Source: Azorinus chamasolen
Lineage: Eukaryota > Mollusca > Bivalvia > Cardiida > Solecurtidae
Assembly (NCBI GenBank): GCA_963576725.1
Contig: OY755238.1
Span: 22,875,845-22,939,844 of the forward strand
Direction of reading: 5' to 3'
DNA: 64,000 nt
In this document: positions 10,995 through 22,977 of the stretch, one piece after another
Layout: the number at the start of each line of letters is the position of its first letter
Position numbering within the stretch: the stretch's first letter is position 1
Program-made: the position numbers and the translations under genes
The notes under the pieces: model-generated
What the model was told of the DNA's origin: nothing
The model's database searches: none
Seen by the model: the letters and a program-made list of their open reading frames with translations, nothing else

Positions 10995-11130
10995 AAGTAA
11001 AAACATGAGTCATGCAGGAAATACCACATACAGAACAGCCGCCCGAACAGCAAAACAAGGAAACAGCAAATATACACAACTATAAAAACATCAAGAGACG
11101 CACAAAGACACTTATTCCATCCCCACCCTC
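10995..11130 (-). repeat. Family T, subtype A tail end (internally deleted)
   Basis: GAGTCATGCAGGAAATACCA, GCCCGAACAGCAAAACAAGG and AAACATCAAGAGACGCACAAAG match the tail end. It then jumps to CTTATTCCATCCCCACCCT, which lies about 100 bp further inside the tail in other copies. The conserved core is therefore deleted. Confidence 0.8.
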
Positions 11131-11189
11131 AATTTTAACATGCATCGTATATGTTGGTATTTTATTAACGATATTTTATTTTATGTATC

Positions 11190-11900
11190 TGTAGATGAAG
11201 GAGTCACTCGCCATAGCCCGATGAGATTTGGACGAGACAGAGAGAATTGCTTACGAGGGCAGATTTGCCATTACTGTACCTGGCGAGACTGCTGTAAAAG
11301 AACATGCTGTTGATGATGAGCCTGTCTCAAGTTCCAAGACCAAGAAGCAGAAGAAGACCCAATCCTGGCGGAGATGCAGAAGGCAGAGCTGACGTCTGTG
11401 AGGAATACCGTCGCTGCTGCAGAACCTGCAACTGAGTGCTGTACATTCCTGGACTGGGTACGGGAAATATGCAAATCCGCCTCTGATTACTAATTCACCG
11501 AGTTCAAGACAAACATCATCCAGATGCAGGCCTGATAGAAACAGCAGCATCGTTCAGCCCAGATGTAACTCTGCGCAAATTCACAGTATAGTACCGGTCA
11601 GTCAGCAACTCGAACATGTGGTAGTTTCCAGCCTATGCCCAGACAGTGGAGAACGCCGCCTTCACATCGTCAGGATTCATCTCCGTGGCAAAGCCAGTAT
11701 TTAGAAAACATGCAGGCCAATCCCCAATCCTACTGCCAGCACATCAGATACTGCATAGGTTCCTTGGCACTTTAAACCTTCATGATACCCATACCCCTTG
11801 ACTTACCAATGCTGATTCTCTGCCTTCTGGGCTTTCATCGCATGATAACACTACAACAGCACTCCACCACCTAGGAGAGTTGATATTATTAGGGAACAGT
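11190..11900 (+). pseudogene. Possible decayed coding remnant, unrecognised
   Basis: This stretch is richer in G and C than its surroundings and has long stop-poor runs. One run reads DLDETERIAYEGRFAITVPG, then lysine-rich SSSKTKKQKKTQSW. Another, from about 11460, is proline- and serine-rich. Stops and frame changes break it. It could be a gag-like or host-gene remnant. I do not recognise a domain. Confidence 0.3.
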
Positions 11901-11959
11901 TATTGTAATGATGTATATTATGATATGACCAGAGAAGTAATGATTGTTATTGGAAATGT

Positions 11960-12250
11960 AGCTGTCTAAATTGAACTGAATATCCATACAAGATGCATCC
12001 GGGTAGAAGAGCAATCAAAGTGACGCCTTATTGTGATTGTTGCTACATTTTAGTTAATCCAATATGGCACGGAAATAACAGTGACGTGTACACAATGTTT
12101 TCTGTATCATAACAGTACAAACATTTGAAGGTTTATTGTCAATCACAAATTTCTCTAACAGAGGTATCTTCTGTGGTATCAGATAAATATTTTGATTATG
12201 TTGGTTGAGTTTTAACACTTGGTAAAAATCAACAAGAGAGCCAGTGGGCA
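11960..12250. other. No recognisable feature
   Basis: Nothing supported. Confidence 0.5.
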
Positions 12251-12254
12251 CAAT

Positions 12255-12737
12255 ATACGCCCGCCGAGGTCTTGTTCAACATATTTGACGGATTGTCACA
12301 GTTATTATGCTATGTTTTACATGTTGTCCTGTGTTCATCGTCGTCTATGTTGTGGGTAAGTCCGGCGGGGATACCTTTATTTACACTATTTGTAAAGCTA
12401 GGGTGACTTTGAGAGTTTGAGGTTAGGACGTCCGTAAACCGGTTTAAACCCCCAGTGGTGTTTTTGCTACTGACCATGCCAAGGCGGTACTCTCTTTGTC
12501 ACCCTTCCTTTTGTTTGCCTCTTTGTGCTCGTGATTTTGTTCATGTGTGGAGTGTTTGTCTCTAGGTCTTGTGTGTCTGTTGGTGTTTTCTGTGTTCATC
12601 TAGTGTGTGAGTGTGCGTTTGGGTGTGTGGTTGTGTGTGTGTGTGTGTGTGTGTGTCATGCTATCTATCGGTGTTTGGTGGTAGTTGCGTCTTGTATATG
12701 GTTTTGCCTGCTTGACTTTACTACTTTTCCATGAACT
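12255..12737 (+). repeat. Family T, subtype B tail
   Basis: Starts within AACATATTTGACGGATTGTC, then GGTAAGTCCGGCGGGGATACC, GGTTAGGACGTCCGTAAACC, the core ending GCCAAGGCGGTACTC, a GT-rich segment with an uninterrupted (GT) run at about 12634-12655, and the GCTTGACTTTACTACTTTTCC terminus. No RT attached. Confidence 0.88.
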
Positions 12738-13640
12738 GTGGTTAATGTATTTGCTAAACGCAAATGCTAAACACAAATTCTAAGTCCAATTGTGCGACCA
12801 AGTTTCAAGGCTTTATCTCAAAGGGTTGCAAATAGGCGTACTTTAACAAACAATCTGAACCATAAAAATTAAATTAAAAGGGCCATAATTATGTCTTAAT
12901 GCTTGGCAGAGTTGTTTACTCTTGCCTACAGGTGGGGGTTGTGATCATGAACAAATGTTCCAAGTTTCAAAGCTTTATCGCAAAGGATTATGTAAATAAG
13001 TAGACTTTAACCAAAACATTAACCCAAAACTCCAAGTTAAAAAGGACCATAATTCTGTCCAAATTTTGGACAGATTTGTGTATTCTTGCCTACAGATGGA
13101 GCTTGTAATGGTGAACAAGTGTTCCATGTTTCAAAGCTTTATCTCAAAGGGTTATGTACATAATGGACTTTAACAGAAACTGTAGCCAGAAATTTTTAAT
13201 TAAAAAGGGCCATAATTCTGTCTTAATGCTTGGCAGAGTTACTTACTCTTGCCTACAGGTGGAGGTTGTAATCATTAACAAATGTTCCAAGTTTCAAAGC
13301 TTTATCGCAAAGGATTATGAAAATAAGTAGATTTTAACCAAAACATTAACCAAAAACTCCAAGTTAAAAAGGACCATAATTCTGTCCAAATTTTAGACAG
13401 TTGTGTATTCTTACCTACAGATGGAGCTTGTAATGGTGAACCAGCGTTCCAGGTTTCAAAGCTTTATCTCAAAGGGTTATGTACATAATGGACTTTAAAA
13501 AAAATTGTAGCCAAAAATTCTAAGTTAAAGAGGGCTATAGTTCTGTCAAAATGCTTGTGATGGTAAACAAGTGTTCCACATAAATTGAGGTTAACATATT
13601 TGCCTAACGCCAATGCTAAGCGCAAATTCTCAGTCCAATT
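12738..13640 (+). repeat. Tandem repeat array, about 163-bp period
   Basis: The block AAGTTTCAAAGCTTTATC recurs near 12801, 12965, 13127, 13291 and 13453, giving a period of 162-164 bp and about five units. Units alternate: CGCAAAGGATTATG..AATAAGTAG versus TCAAAGGGTTATGTACATAATGG, implying a roughly 326-bp dimer. Related flank sequences containing AACGC(A/C)AATGCTAA(A/G)C lie at both ends (about 12743-12800 and 13589-13645), so the array is probably the interior of a mobile element. Confidence 0.88.
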
Positions 13641-13689
13641 GGATTTAAATGTGATTTAACAGTCAGATCATTTAATATCTGGAATCACA

Positions 13690-14500
13690 TTATAAATTAT
13701 GCAGGAAACATACAGCCTCCCGAACAGCACCACGGCAAAAACAGTAAATGTACATGCATATCAAAAGACACAAAGGGACGCACAAATAAATAACAAACAA
13801 ACAATAGGGGAAGATGGGAATACTGCCTTGGAACGGCCAAATAAAATTGTCACTGGGGGTGTAAACAGATTTGGAGGCGCCCAACCTCACACTTATTCCA
13901 TCCCCACCCTAAAATACAAATAGTATATATAAACATAACCCCTCTCCGGCCAATCTACAATTTCGATGGCACATACAGTGGTTAACATAAAATTATATGA
14001 TGAATAAAGTAAAAAAAACTGGGTTTGTCTAATTATTATAGGAATATTCTGAAAATGAAGTTTGTAAATCACATCACCATAAAATTCTGGATATGGAAGT
14101 ACGTGTCACGGGAGCGCCTTAAAATCTCATTTATACTTCCAAAACAAATAAGATTTCGATGGTAAAATTTAGAGAATGCTTTTCTTAGTTTATGATATCT
14201 ATATCCTTGCTGAAGCAGCTTTTCAGTAAAACAATGAGATCTCGACTGTTGAAATCGTCAACAAAAAAACAGGCTCTAGCAAAATGAATAATTTGAGATA
14301 TATAAACCCCGTAAAATGGGTCATAGGGAACGTCCTCCTCATGATGAGGAATATTTATAATATTTAATTCAAATTTGTCCCTTTTGTCATAAATTTTAGA
14401 AGAAATCATTCCATTGTCAATTTAAGGTCTAGATCAAGAAAAGTTTCATAATTGTCGGCAGGGTTAGATTTATTTATTTTGATATTCCACAATATCATTC
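13690..14500 (-). pseudogene. Family T, subtype A copy: RT remnant plus tail
   Basis: The tail lies at 13690-13985 and RT coding at about 14030-14500 on the minus strand. The clearest block reads ISSKIYDKRDKFELNIINI, then DVPYDPFYGVYISQIIHFAR and DDFNSRDLIVLLK. These belong between the YLDD motif and the C-terminus of this RT. Further frames contain HPEFYGDVIYK-like and RALLRH-like remnants. Several frameshifts are present. The 5' half including YLDD is missing. Confidence 0.85.
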
Positions 14501-14639
14501 ATACTATGCCTAGGTTTTGTTAAAAGATAAACAAATAGCTACGTTTATCGCTACATGGCTTATTCTAACACGTTTGGAACGACCGGAATATTTAAATTTG
14601 GAGTGTTTGTTTAAGACTGTCATTCCAGGCGGTGCGCCG

Positions 14640-14950
14640 AGATCTGTTACATACATTGAAAAACAGATAATTCTCCCAGTCATACAGCACAACTAAACAG
14701 ACTAAAATTGATATGTTAGGATTCAAGTGGGTTGATCAAGCACCTTATTCTCCAGACTAGGCTCCACTTGACCAAGCGTATTTCCCACACCGGTTATCAC
14801 ATTTAAGAGGGTATCGCTTCGAAAGCCGGGGTAATACCAAGAACTGCATCCGATTGTTCTACAGGACGAGAATGGTTTGCTGGTGTATTTTCAAAATGGA
14901 TATATCGTCACAACAACTGTGTCGAAAACGCCGGGGAATATTTTGAGAAC
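14640..14950 (+). pseudogene. Mariner-family transposase C-terminal remnant
   Basis: From 14700 the plus-strand frame reads LGFKWVDQAPYSPD, a stop, APLDQAYFPHRLSHLRGYRF, then KNCIRLFYRT and QLCRKRRGIF before a stop. The YSPDLAP.D..FP block is the catalytic third-aspartate region of mariner transposases, cutting near the C-terminus. The stop replaces the conserved Leu after the first Asp. The N-terminus and the inverted ends are not visible. Inactive fragment. Confidence 0.8.
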
Positions 14951-15345
14951 TCTAGATTGTGACGTCATGTTACGTAGGTAAGATTTTACAGTGCATCGTA
15001 GCGCACTAAATGACCTCCATGCAATTTACATAGAAAATATATTTTAAGTCAAATTCATTGGCAATTTGATAAGGAGATTCATATATAATGTATGCAACCA
15101 AGGTAACAATTCGAGCAACCTAACATCGGTATTATTTATTTCAATTAAAACAAAGTCGTTCATCTTCAATTAGGCCAGCACTTGCCTTAAAACCCCAAAA
15201 TTACACATGATTGTCATTGTTGCTGTAGACATTTTTCTTTACCTATTCACTGTTCTCTACTGTGTCCGTTATGCTATGGCATTGTTTTCACCGCAGTGAC
15301 TTTATGTTAAACCATATTTTTTATATTCACCGATTTCAAAATATT
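14951..15345. other. No recognisable feature
   Basis: Nothing supported. Confidence 0.5.
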
Positions 15346-15349
15346 GAAC

Positions 15350-15625
15350 AAAAAGCAACTGACCGTGCCAAGGCGGTACTCTCTTTGTCACCATTCCTTT
15401 TGTTTGCCTTGCGTCTTTGTGCTTGTGATTTTGTTCATGTGTGGAGTGTTGTCTCTGATTCTTGTGTGTCTGTTGGTGTTTTCTATGTTCATTTCGTGTG
15501 TGAGTGTGTTTCGGTGTGTGGTTGTGTGTGTGTGTGTGTGTGTGTCATGCTGTCTATCGGTGTTTTGGTGGTGGTTGCGTCTTGTATGTGGCTTTGCCTG
15601 CTTGACTTTACAACTTTTCCATTTA
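15350..15625 (+). repeat. Family T, subtype B tail end
   Basis: Begins AACTGACCGTGCCAAGGCGG and runs through CTTGCGTCTTTGTGCTTGTG, a GT run at about 15520-15545, GTCTATCGGTGTTTTGGTGG and the GCTTGACTTTACAACTTTTCC terminus. It is truncated 5' within the core. Confidence 0.88.
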
Positions 15626-15629
15626 CATA

Positions 15630-16145
15630 TGAGACCGGTTTAAAATGATCATATACCGCATAACGTTATCTCTCATTAGTCGTATTTAAAGTTTAACATG
15701 CAGTGACAGGATTTGTGACTTTCTTATAAAATATATTGGATCATATGAAGAATTGGGAAATTGTACCTAGTTGTTCATTATATGTGTTTGGAATTCATCT
15801 GTCATCAGGACGTAATCATAAAGATTCATTCTGAACGTTTAAAGCATAAAATCGCATTTCCCCTGCATTAACAACTCTATGTTTGTTTAAAGAATAATAT
15901 GTTATAAAGTATGTAACTGAATTAGAGAGATTCTGTAGTATAGTCAAATAAAATCGTTTTACTCCTTTTAAGTTATTTATATTTCAAAATTCATTGCAAT
16001 CTCAAGAACAAGTTTCCGTGTACATTTCAGGCTTTCTGCAATTCTCAGTTATGTCATAACACCCGAATGTGTAGTGCACTAACATTAACATGCTCATTGT
16101 TATCATGTACATTTCCATTAGCATAATTTCTATTACCATGGTTGC
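15630..16145. other. No recognisable feature
   Basis: AT-rich DNA, nothing supported. Confidence 0.5.
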
Positions 16146-16149
16146 TATT

Positions 16150-16315
16150 ATCACAGATACGCACATACACAAGGGCACTCACACTGCTATATATACACAA
16201 TTGCAAACACACACACGCGAACATCAGCAACACACAAACACTAACACACACACTCACACGCATGCACGAAAGCACGCATACACGCACGCACACACACACA
16301 CACACACACACACTT
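16150..16315. repeat. CA-rich imperfect microsatellite
   Basis: Interrupted CA repeats (ACACACAC with ACGC, GAAC and ACTA interruptions) ending in a pure CA run at about 16288-16312. Translation in any frame gives only Thr/His or Cys/Val runs. Confidence 0.85.
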
Positions 16316-16506
16316 TAACCTGGTATAAAGTGATTGATTCTAGTTAGGTCAGGTATAACAAATGCCATTCTATTGCTGAAATTTGAAGATATGTCTGATC
16401 GATTGCTGCCAATTGCTTCAATGCAGATTACACAATATGTTAAAATGTCACGTGTAAATGAATTATCGATGTGACTAACAAGAGATACAGGGAATACACT
16501 AGCATA

Positions 16507-16715
16507 TACAGTAAAACAACTCTAAACATGACGTTCAATTTAGTACAGATATCTGTCTTAAAAACAGGTGGCAGCTTAATGCAGGGTGCAAGTCATGCAG
16601 AAAGCTCCTCTAGGAGTTTTTTGCATTACCTTCACCCTGTATTAAGCAGCCACCTAACTAAAGGTATATGCATTATTTTCTACTAGAAATCCGGTTTAGA
16701 GGGGCTTTTACTTTA
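16507..16715. mobile_element. CAGT-type MITE
   Basis: Left end CAGTAAAACAACTCTAAACA, right end CCGGTTTAGAGGGGCTTTTA with a decayed terminus, TA at both edges. The core has GTGGCAGCTTAATGCAGGGT and its inverted partner ACCCTGTATTAAGCAGCCAC, around AAGCTCCTCTAGGAG. Confidence 0.85.
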
Positions 16716-17410
16716 CATCCGTTCACACCAAGATATTTGTCAATACCGGAAAAAGCATGTCCTAATGATTTTCCCTTTTTTCAAGCTCGATTTGGCTTAA
16801 ACGGATAACGGAAAGAGCCAGGAAACGAAGCCACAGAAATGCACTACCCTTGTATAACGAATTTAGGTCATCAACATAGAAACTAATACAAACACTGATT
16901 TGAGTGAAATTATAGATGAGTCGATTTGTTTGTTATTTTGGAGTCCGTGTTTGCCATATACGAATAAAGTAGACTAATGAATGGGTAACTGACTGAACTT
17001 TGAAATAACCTATGTTATTTTTCTTTTGACAGTTTCGTAATAATTATCAACTGTTAGGAGATCTGGTTTCCAATTATTATCTTATAGAATTCTGTCGCAA
17101 AATTTATCTGAACTCGTTAGTTCCAAGTGTCCCTTAACCCCCTTCCATGTTGTATATTCATATAAGAAATAATGACGTCATGAATATTATTTAGATTATT
17201 TGTCATAATGACATTTGAACACATGGCACTGTGGCTCAATCAGAAGCTGTAGAATCAGATCTGTATTACACCGCAATTAACCCTTCTCTTGCTAAATTTT
17301 AAAATACATTTCTCCTTCTTTACCCATGCCCCGTTATATAATTACATATATCTTCACTGTGTACATGTATTTCGCTGTGCAATCACTGCTGTGGAGTGCA
17401 CTGGTTGCGC
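16716..17410. other. No recognisable feature
   Basis: Nothing supported in this stretch. Confidence 0.5.
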
Positions 17411-17418
17411 AATCAACT

Positions 17419-17488
17419 TGTAAATAGTGCAGACCCTGATGAGACAGCTCCTGCAGGAGCTGTCTCATCTGGGTATTCACTATTTACA
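17419..17488. repeat. Palindromic repeat of bivalve type (70 bp)
   Basis: The arms match at 30 of 35 positions, from TGTAAATAGTG to CACTATTTACA, meeting at CTCCTGCAGGAG. The AGACCCTGATGAGAC and GTCTCATCTGGGT blocks are the common palindromic repeat known from bivalve genomes. Confidence 0.85.
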
Positions 17489-17530
17489 GGTAGGTATATT
17501 GACGTGAATAGCAAGCAAAGGGTTAAACGG

Positions 17531-17580
17531 AACAGACCCTGGTCAGACGGCCGTCTGATCTGGGTCGACTCTGTTTGCAG
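17531..17580. repeat. Second palindromic repeat of the same type
   Basis: AACAGACCCTGGTCAGACGG pairs with CCGTCTGATCTGGGTCGACT and continues to CTGTTTGCAG. It is a shorter relative of the palindrome 50 bp upstream. Confidence 0.75.
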
Positions 17581-17639
17581 ATGGGTCAAAATGCGCCAAC
17601 ATAAGGGAAAGGGTTCAACGGACATATGCAGGTTATATA

Positions 17640-18400
17640 TACCCATATCAGATAAGGATCCTGAAGGATGATCTACATTGTTTACCTAACCCGTCGATGT
17701 CAATCGTCTATACCAGCACATGTGGACGGGTCCTAAATAACATCTAGACGAGTTTCCTTAAATAATATGGGAAAAAAAGGTTAGTAAATAAGTGTTGTTT
17801 ATTTGTCTATATAGATAACAGTTTTCTTTCAGTGCTGTACGAATGTACATTGTACATCATCCATAAATAATGATCATTTGTAAGGGACTGTGTGTATATA
17901 GCTAAGAATCTCGACATACAATTATGAATGTGTTACTTACAGCTGTTTGGTTTATAATAGTGATGCTCCATCCACACGGGCAGACGGACGTCTGTCACCA
18001 GTAATGGGTCAGTTGTACAGTACCAATACATTGCCATAAGTTCGACGCATTTGCATACACCTTCATAAATGTAATAGAAAACACGTTCAGCAGTTGATGT
18101 ATGTTCTCCTTTGAAAACTCAAGTTTTATGTAGTTATCCTTGTCTCATGACTGGACCACCAGTTTATATACTAACATAGTTTAGTAAAAAAGATTTTACA
18201 TATGCCAATTAATAAAATGTCTTTAGTCATCGAATGAGTTTAGAATGAGAATGCACGTTAGGATAGATGTATGAGTGGTGAGCTTACTTTCTGGATGGCA
18301 ACAATGAGTGCAGAGAAATCGTTCGTTAAAAACTATAAGTGTCTCCATATAACAGGTGCCCCACTTATAGGAATGGTGTCTCTTAAAGTACATGTATGCA
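17640..18400. other. No recognisable feature
   Basis: Nothing supported. Confidence 0.5.
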
Positions 18401-18407
18401 TACATTG

Positions 18408-18592
18408 TTTTCAGGAAACACCCCATACAAAACGCACAGCTGTCCGAACAGCACCACGCAAAAAAGTAAATGTACATGTATATCAAAGGACACAAAACGA
18501 CGCACAGAGACAAGCAAACAATAGGGAAAATATGGCAGTACCGCTTTGGAACGGTCAGTGACAATAGCCACTGGGGGGTTCAAACCAGTGCC
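18408..18592 (-). repeat. Family T, subtype A tail end
   Basis: CAGGAAACACCCCATACAAA, GTCCGAACAGCACCACGCAA, the inverted core GTACCGCTTTGGAACGGTCA and CACTGGGGGGTTCAAACC, in subtype A order on the minus strand. It is truncated just past the core. Confidence 0.85.
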
Positions 18593-18594
18593 GA

Positions 18595-19115
18595 AGTCTT
18601 ACACGTTTGCAAGTGAAAATGTTACAAAGTGCAAAACTGTTCGCCGCAAAACTTACAATAAGCGTCGTTAACTGTGAAAGTTTAAAGCAAATCCTCAAAG
18701 TGGTGTATGAGAAATTGAACAAACAAGATATTTTCATAATATTTATGTTTTATAGTGAACAAAAATAACAAAGTCCCATAACTCTGATAAAATTGTTTGA
18801 ACAACTATTCGCTTCTGTACAACTATCTTCACATCATGGGTGTTCATATGTGAGAGTGTGAAATAATTCCACTAATGGAATATTAAGATTCTAGACACAA
18901 CCATTTTCCACGGTATCGTATGAATGGGTATAGTGAAACAATTTTGTAACTCTGGTAAAATAATTGGCAGCAAACATTCTCTTCTGTATGTTCTTCTTTA
19001 CAGCCATGTCGTTTATCCGTGAAAACAATTCCATTTAGTATATCTGAAAAGATTTGGTGAAGGTCGAAACACAAAATCCTTTCATACGGAAGTTGTGCAT
19101 CTGTAAACTTCCTCC
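18595..19115. repeat. Degenerate tandem repeat
   Basis: Two diverged units are visible: CATAACTCTGATAAAATTG..CGCTTCTGTACAAC at about 18777-18830 and GTAACTCTGGTAAAATAATTG..CTCTTCTGTATGTTC at about 18946-18992. The period is about 168 bp. The 'ataactctggtaaaa' type is common in bivalve repeats. Units are old and the edges are uncertain. Confidence 0.55.
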
Positions 19116-19194
19116 AATTAGTAAAGGGCGTGATTTCCGAAAATGACGAACGGATACGGCGATGATATAGGCTACCTACCATGTGTGGGCATAA

Positions 19195-19420
19195 ACAATT
19201 TTACCGCCAATGTAAAGAAAAAGGAAAAGTGCAAACTAGGTTATTTATTGAATCTGTCCATGCGCACTAATCACACCCCTAGCACCGGATATTCAATAGG
19301 GAACGCATCGAAACTAATGATCCCGAAATACCCGAAAATATACCAACACTCAGAATGAAGTAATGGGCAGCTTTTTACGGCTGTCACACAAACATTTAAC
19401 AGTTAACACCTACAAGTAGC
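19195..19420. repeat. R-family dispersed repeat
   Basis: CCCTAGCACCGG, ATTCAATAGG, CGAAACTAATGATCCCGAAA, GAAGTAATGGGCAGCTTTTTACGG and AACAGTTAACACCTAC recur in the same order at 56375-56640. Partial forms occur at 45225-45440 and, inverted, at 38940-39300. No coding or terminal repeats seen. Confidence 0.7.
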
Positions 19421-19574
19421 ATTAATTATAAATCACACGCACCCATCACAAAGGTTCCTACAGAAAAGCTAAAAACCCAATCTCACCACCATGAGTAGCA
19501 TATAATATATATAGATTGAGTGTGGACTTTATGAATGATACTTCCCCTCATCATGCGCTTTCGACACTACAGTA

Positions 19575-19900
19575 TTAAGAAAAGAAATGATAACTGAGAA
19601 TAACTCCAGGAGTATTGACGCAAGAGTTATGGCCCTTGCACATGACACGTCCTTTTATCATGATCTTTCCATGTATGAAGTTGCAATCCAATGGCTTCAG
19701 CCATATAGGAGTTATCATCCGGACAAGAACGTGTGAATTTAATGTACACGCGGCAATCACTCCAAAATTATTGAAGCCAGAGTTATGGATATAATGCCGA
19801 CACTTTCTCTGATAATGCTCTTTCCATATATGCAGTTTCAACCAAATGACATCAGACATACAACTCTCACAAAACCAATATGTCTCCCTCATATAGATAT
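19575..19900. repeat. Diverged tandem pair
   Basis: GAGTTATGGCCCTTGCACAT..CTTTCCATGTATGAAGTTGCAATCCAATGGC is followed by GAGTTATGGATATAATGCCG..CTTTCCATATATGCAGTTTCAACCAAATGAC. Offset about 165 bp. Old two-unit tandem repeat. Confidence 0.6.
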
Positions 19901-19929
19901 GGGGCATAATTACATTATGTCTTATATGT

Positions 19930-20910
19930 AGAGATTAAAAAAGTTGTACATTGACCACATCTTTAACATGAATCGCAACTTATCAGCCACTTACAACACA
20001 CTAGATAGTAAGTTTTAGGAAAAACACATAATACATTACAAAGATACAAACTGACTTTGAAGTGTGCTATATGAATACTATAGACATTATGGACAATGGA
20101 CACCATACCCAATGCTGCATTTAATTTACATCCGTCCAAGCTAATCATTATTACCACTATTGATTTTGTGTGTGCAGTAGAGTTAAACAAACTAATTTAT
20201 TGGCAGTGCAAGTAGTTTAAATCAAATTAATATGACACAAGTTGATATTCCACACAGGATATTATTATGACTATTGTCGCATATGTATGTGATTCGTCAT
20301 ACAGACAGTGAATGTATTTGGACAGGAAATTACATATAAAGATTAAACAAAAATAGGTAAATAAGTAGCCACACGTGTATGGTGTAAACGGAGGCCCAGA
20401 TAAGACGAGTAACTTAAGAGTATCCAAAAGTAGCTCCTTTATTTCTCCACAAACATCTATGCTGTAAACAATCTTTAGTTGCTTCGAGGTCTGATGGAGA
20501 AATGACGATTTAAGTATTTGAAATTGCATATTTATCGATTGCAGTGAGTCTCTAATATCTAAATGTTAGTGTCACATCTACAAGGCAGTGTCAAAACGTT
20601 CGTCTAGATTCACGTAGGCATTGGACAATATCAGCTAGAAAAATATCGCACATGCCATGATTTACTTGCGTGGTGGGCACCTACCCAATCACATCTTTAA
20701 ATGTCACAACAGGTGGAAGACGAGGATTTGTATTATACGGACTAGTTCGCCTCAAGAGATCAACCGGGCATAACCACTGGACGCCGACATACCGAAAGCT
20801 GGTTGATTTTGATAAATAAGTCAATTATTTGCGAAATTCCATGTATAATTATTTGGTGGCATGCAACATTGTTTTTTGCATTACGTAAATAACACATATC
20901 AATATTAGAT
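19930..20910. other. No recognisable feature
   Basis: Short minus-strand open frames only, with no recognised family. Confidence 0.45.
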
Positions 20911-20912
20911 AA

Positions 20913-21117
20913 TAAAACTCGATTATTCGAACACTTCAATGCGTATCATTATTGACATTTAAGACAGATGGCAGCTAAACGGAGAGTGAAAGTCATACGG
21001 AAAGCTCCTCTAGGAGCTTTCTGCATGACTTTTCACCCTGCATTAAGCAGCCACCTGCCTATAGAGGTTTCCATTCGTCATTACCGGATTTTCGAAATAT
21101 CGAGTTTTTACTATAGC
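20913..21117. mobile_element. CAGT-type MITE (degraded ends)
   Basis: The core is well preserved: GATGGCAGCTAAACGGAGAG, AAAGCTCCTCTAGGAGCTTT and CACCCTGCATTAAGCAGCCAC. The outer ends have drifted (AAAACTCGATTATTCGAAC versus TTTCGAAATATCGAGTTTTTAC) but are still inverted repeats of each other. This suggests a distinct subfamily. Confidence 0.75.
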
Positions 21118-21119
21118 TC

Positions 21120-22170
21120 GACATACTGATACAAAATGCCATAACCTGTAGACAGTATTCCTAACATTTCCTAACAACATTGACAACTGTATTTAAATCA
21201 TCTCGATGTAACCTGTATTCAACTTCTGATCATAAAATTAAATACGCTTATTCATCATTTGGAAATATATGACAATTCGTATTAATTAATGACCATTTTT
21301 GTTTTGAAAATATGAGCCTATAATTCCATTGGAACACAATTCGGTATCAAATACATTATTTCCTTTAAGGCCAAACATTGCATGCGACATTGTTTTTGTG
21401 TTTTATCACTTTGAGATTTCAAATATCAACTAATACACGTTCCTATCACATGCTTATATAGCTCATCATGACCGGCGCAAATGAGATATATCGATTGATT
21501 GATTGCATTGATGAACATCCGTTTCTGCTCTGGGCTAAACACGTCGAACAGACTCCAATCCCTAGCTTGTTTCGTGTAATGAATGTACCTGAAACAGGTA
21601 AGAAACGTGAAATTGATAAGTATAAGGGATCTAATGCCTCTCTATTAGGACGTGCAAATCAACTATACTGATTGTGATACTTGAATAACTATAACTATTA
21701 CATGATGTATTCCGAATATTGGGGTTTCTCTAATTTAATATGACGAAATATATGGGCTACTTCAGTAGTAACAACATGAATATTTCAGCCTCAGTCCAAT
21801 TTACAACACACATCTGCCGCGACCTAAATGCAGCGTTTGGTATTCCTGTTCACTACTCACAAAGCCTAAAGCTGTTTCATTTCTAGCGCCGAGATGACCT
21901 ACATGATTCTTTTGCGAAAGTAGGAACTATAGAATCAGATATATTTCTTTCCATAAAACATCAGAGCAGATCCTGATCATATCGCTCCTACAGGAAGCAT
22001 CAGTCAAATATGTTTGCAAAGGCGCAGATATGCGTATTTATGGAGGAAATGGTTAAGCCACCACCTGCTTTAAAATAATTTTAGATTTCCTGTGAATGGT
22101 CGTATTAGCGAGATATTGTGCCATGAATGGCTGTAGTAACGGTCGGCTTACATAGCATATGGTGTCAACT
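21120..22170. other. Anonymous DNA with a faint palindrome remnant
   Basis: A 67-codon plus-strand frame at 21468-21671 has no recognised family. Around 21960-22020 AGCAGATCCTGATCAT..TTTGCAAAGGCG is a decayed relative of the bivalve palindromic repeat. Confidence 0.4.
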
Positions 22171-22174
22171 AATG

Positions 22175-22520
<346 letters not shown>

Positions 22521-22524
22521 AATC

Positions 22525-22975
22525 AGATGAGTTGTCTACTTATCTTACTGCAACCAATCAACATTGCTATCGTGTCATCATCCATTGGCACTATATGCTA
22601 TATTCCGTACCTCAGTTCCGTAACGTCGTACTAAACCCCATCTATACACACTTTAGCTATGTATCTTTTACCTGCGAATTTTTCAGAATAAATCAAAAGG
22701 TCATGTTGTGCCAGACATGTCTCTGAGTAGTACGACGGTAATCTCACCAGTTCTATGATTGCGTCTGGTTTTGTACGCCTATAATTACGTTATTTCCTGT
22801 TATATAGTGTACAACCCAGATCAGTAGTTATCAAGTCTCTATGTACATTTACTTCAGTGTTATAAACGGTAGTTAGATTCGTGATTGTATATAAACAAAT
22901 GACATGTGCATTGTGTGTGTTTAGGGTTATGTTTACATTTCAATAAATCCGTTTTGAAGAAACTATTTACAGTAA
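22525..22975. other. No recognisable feature
   Basis: Nothing supported. Confidence 0.5.
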
Positions 22976-22977
22976 AT

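Noticed and set aside
11190..11900. Host exon cluster
   Set aside because: Coding-like composition is present, but frames are broken and no AG/GT-bounded exon set or known domain can be defined. Kept only as a low-confidence remnant.
12738..13640. CRISPR-like array
   Set aside because: Units are about 163 bp with no short repeat and unique-spacer pattern, in a eukaryotic setting. It is a tandem repeat.
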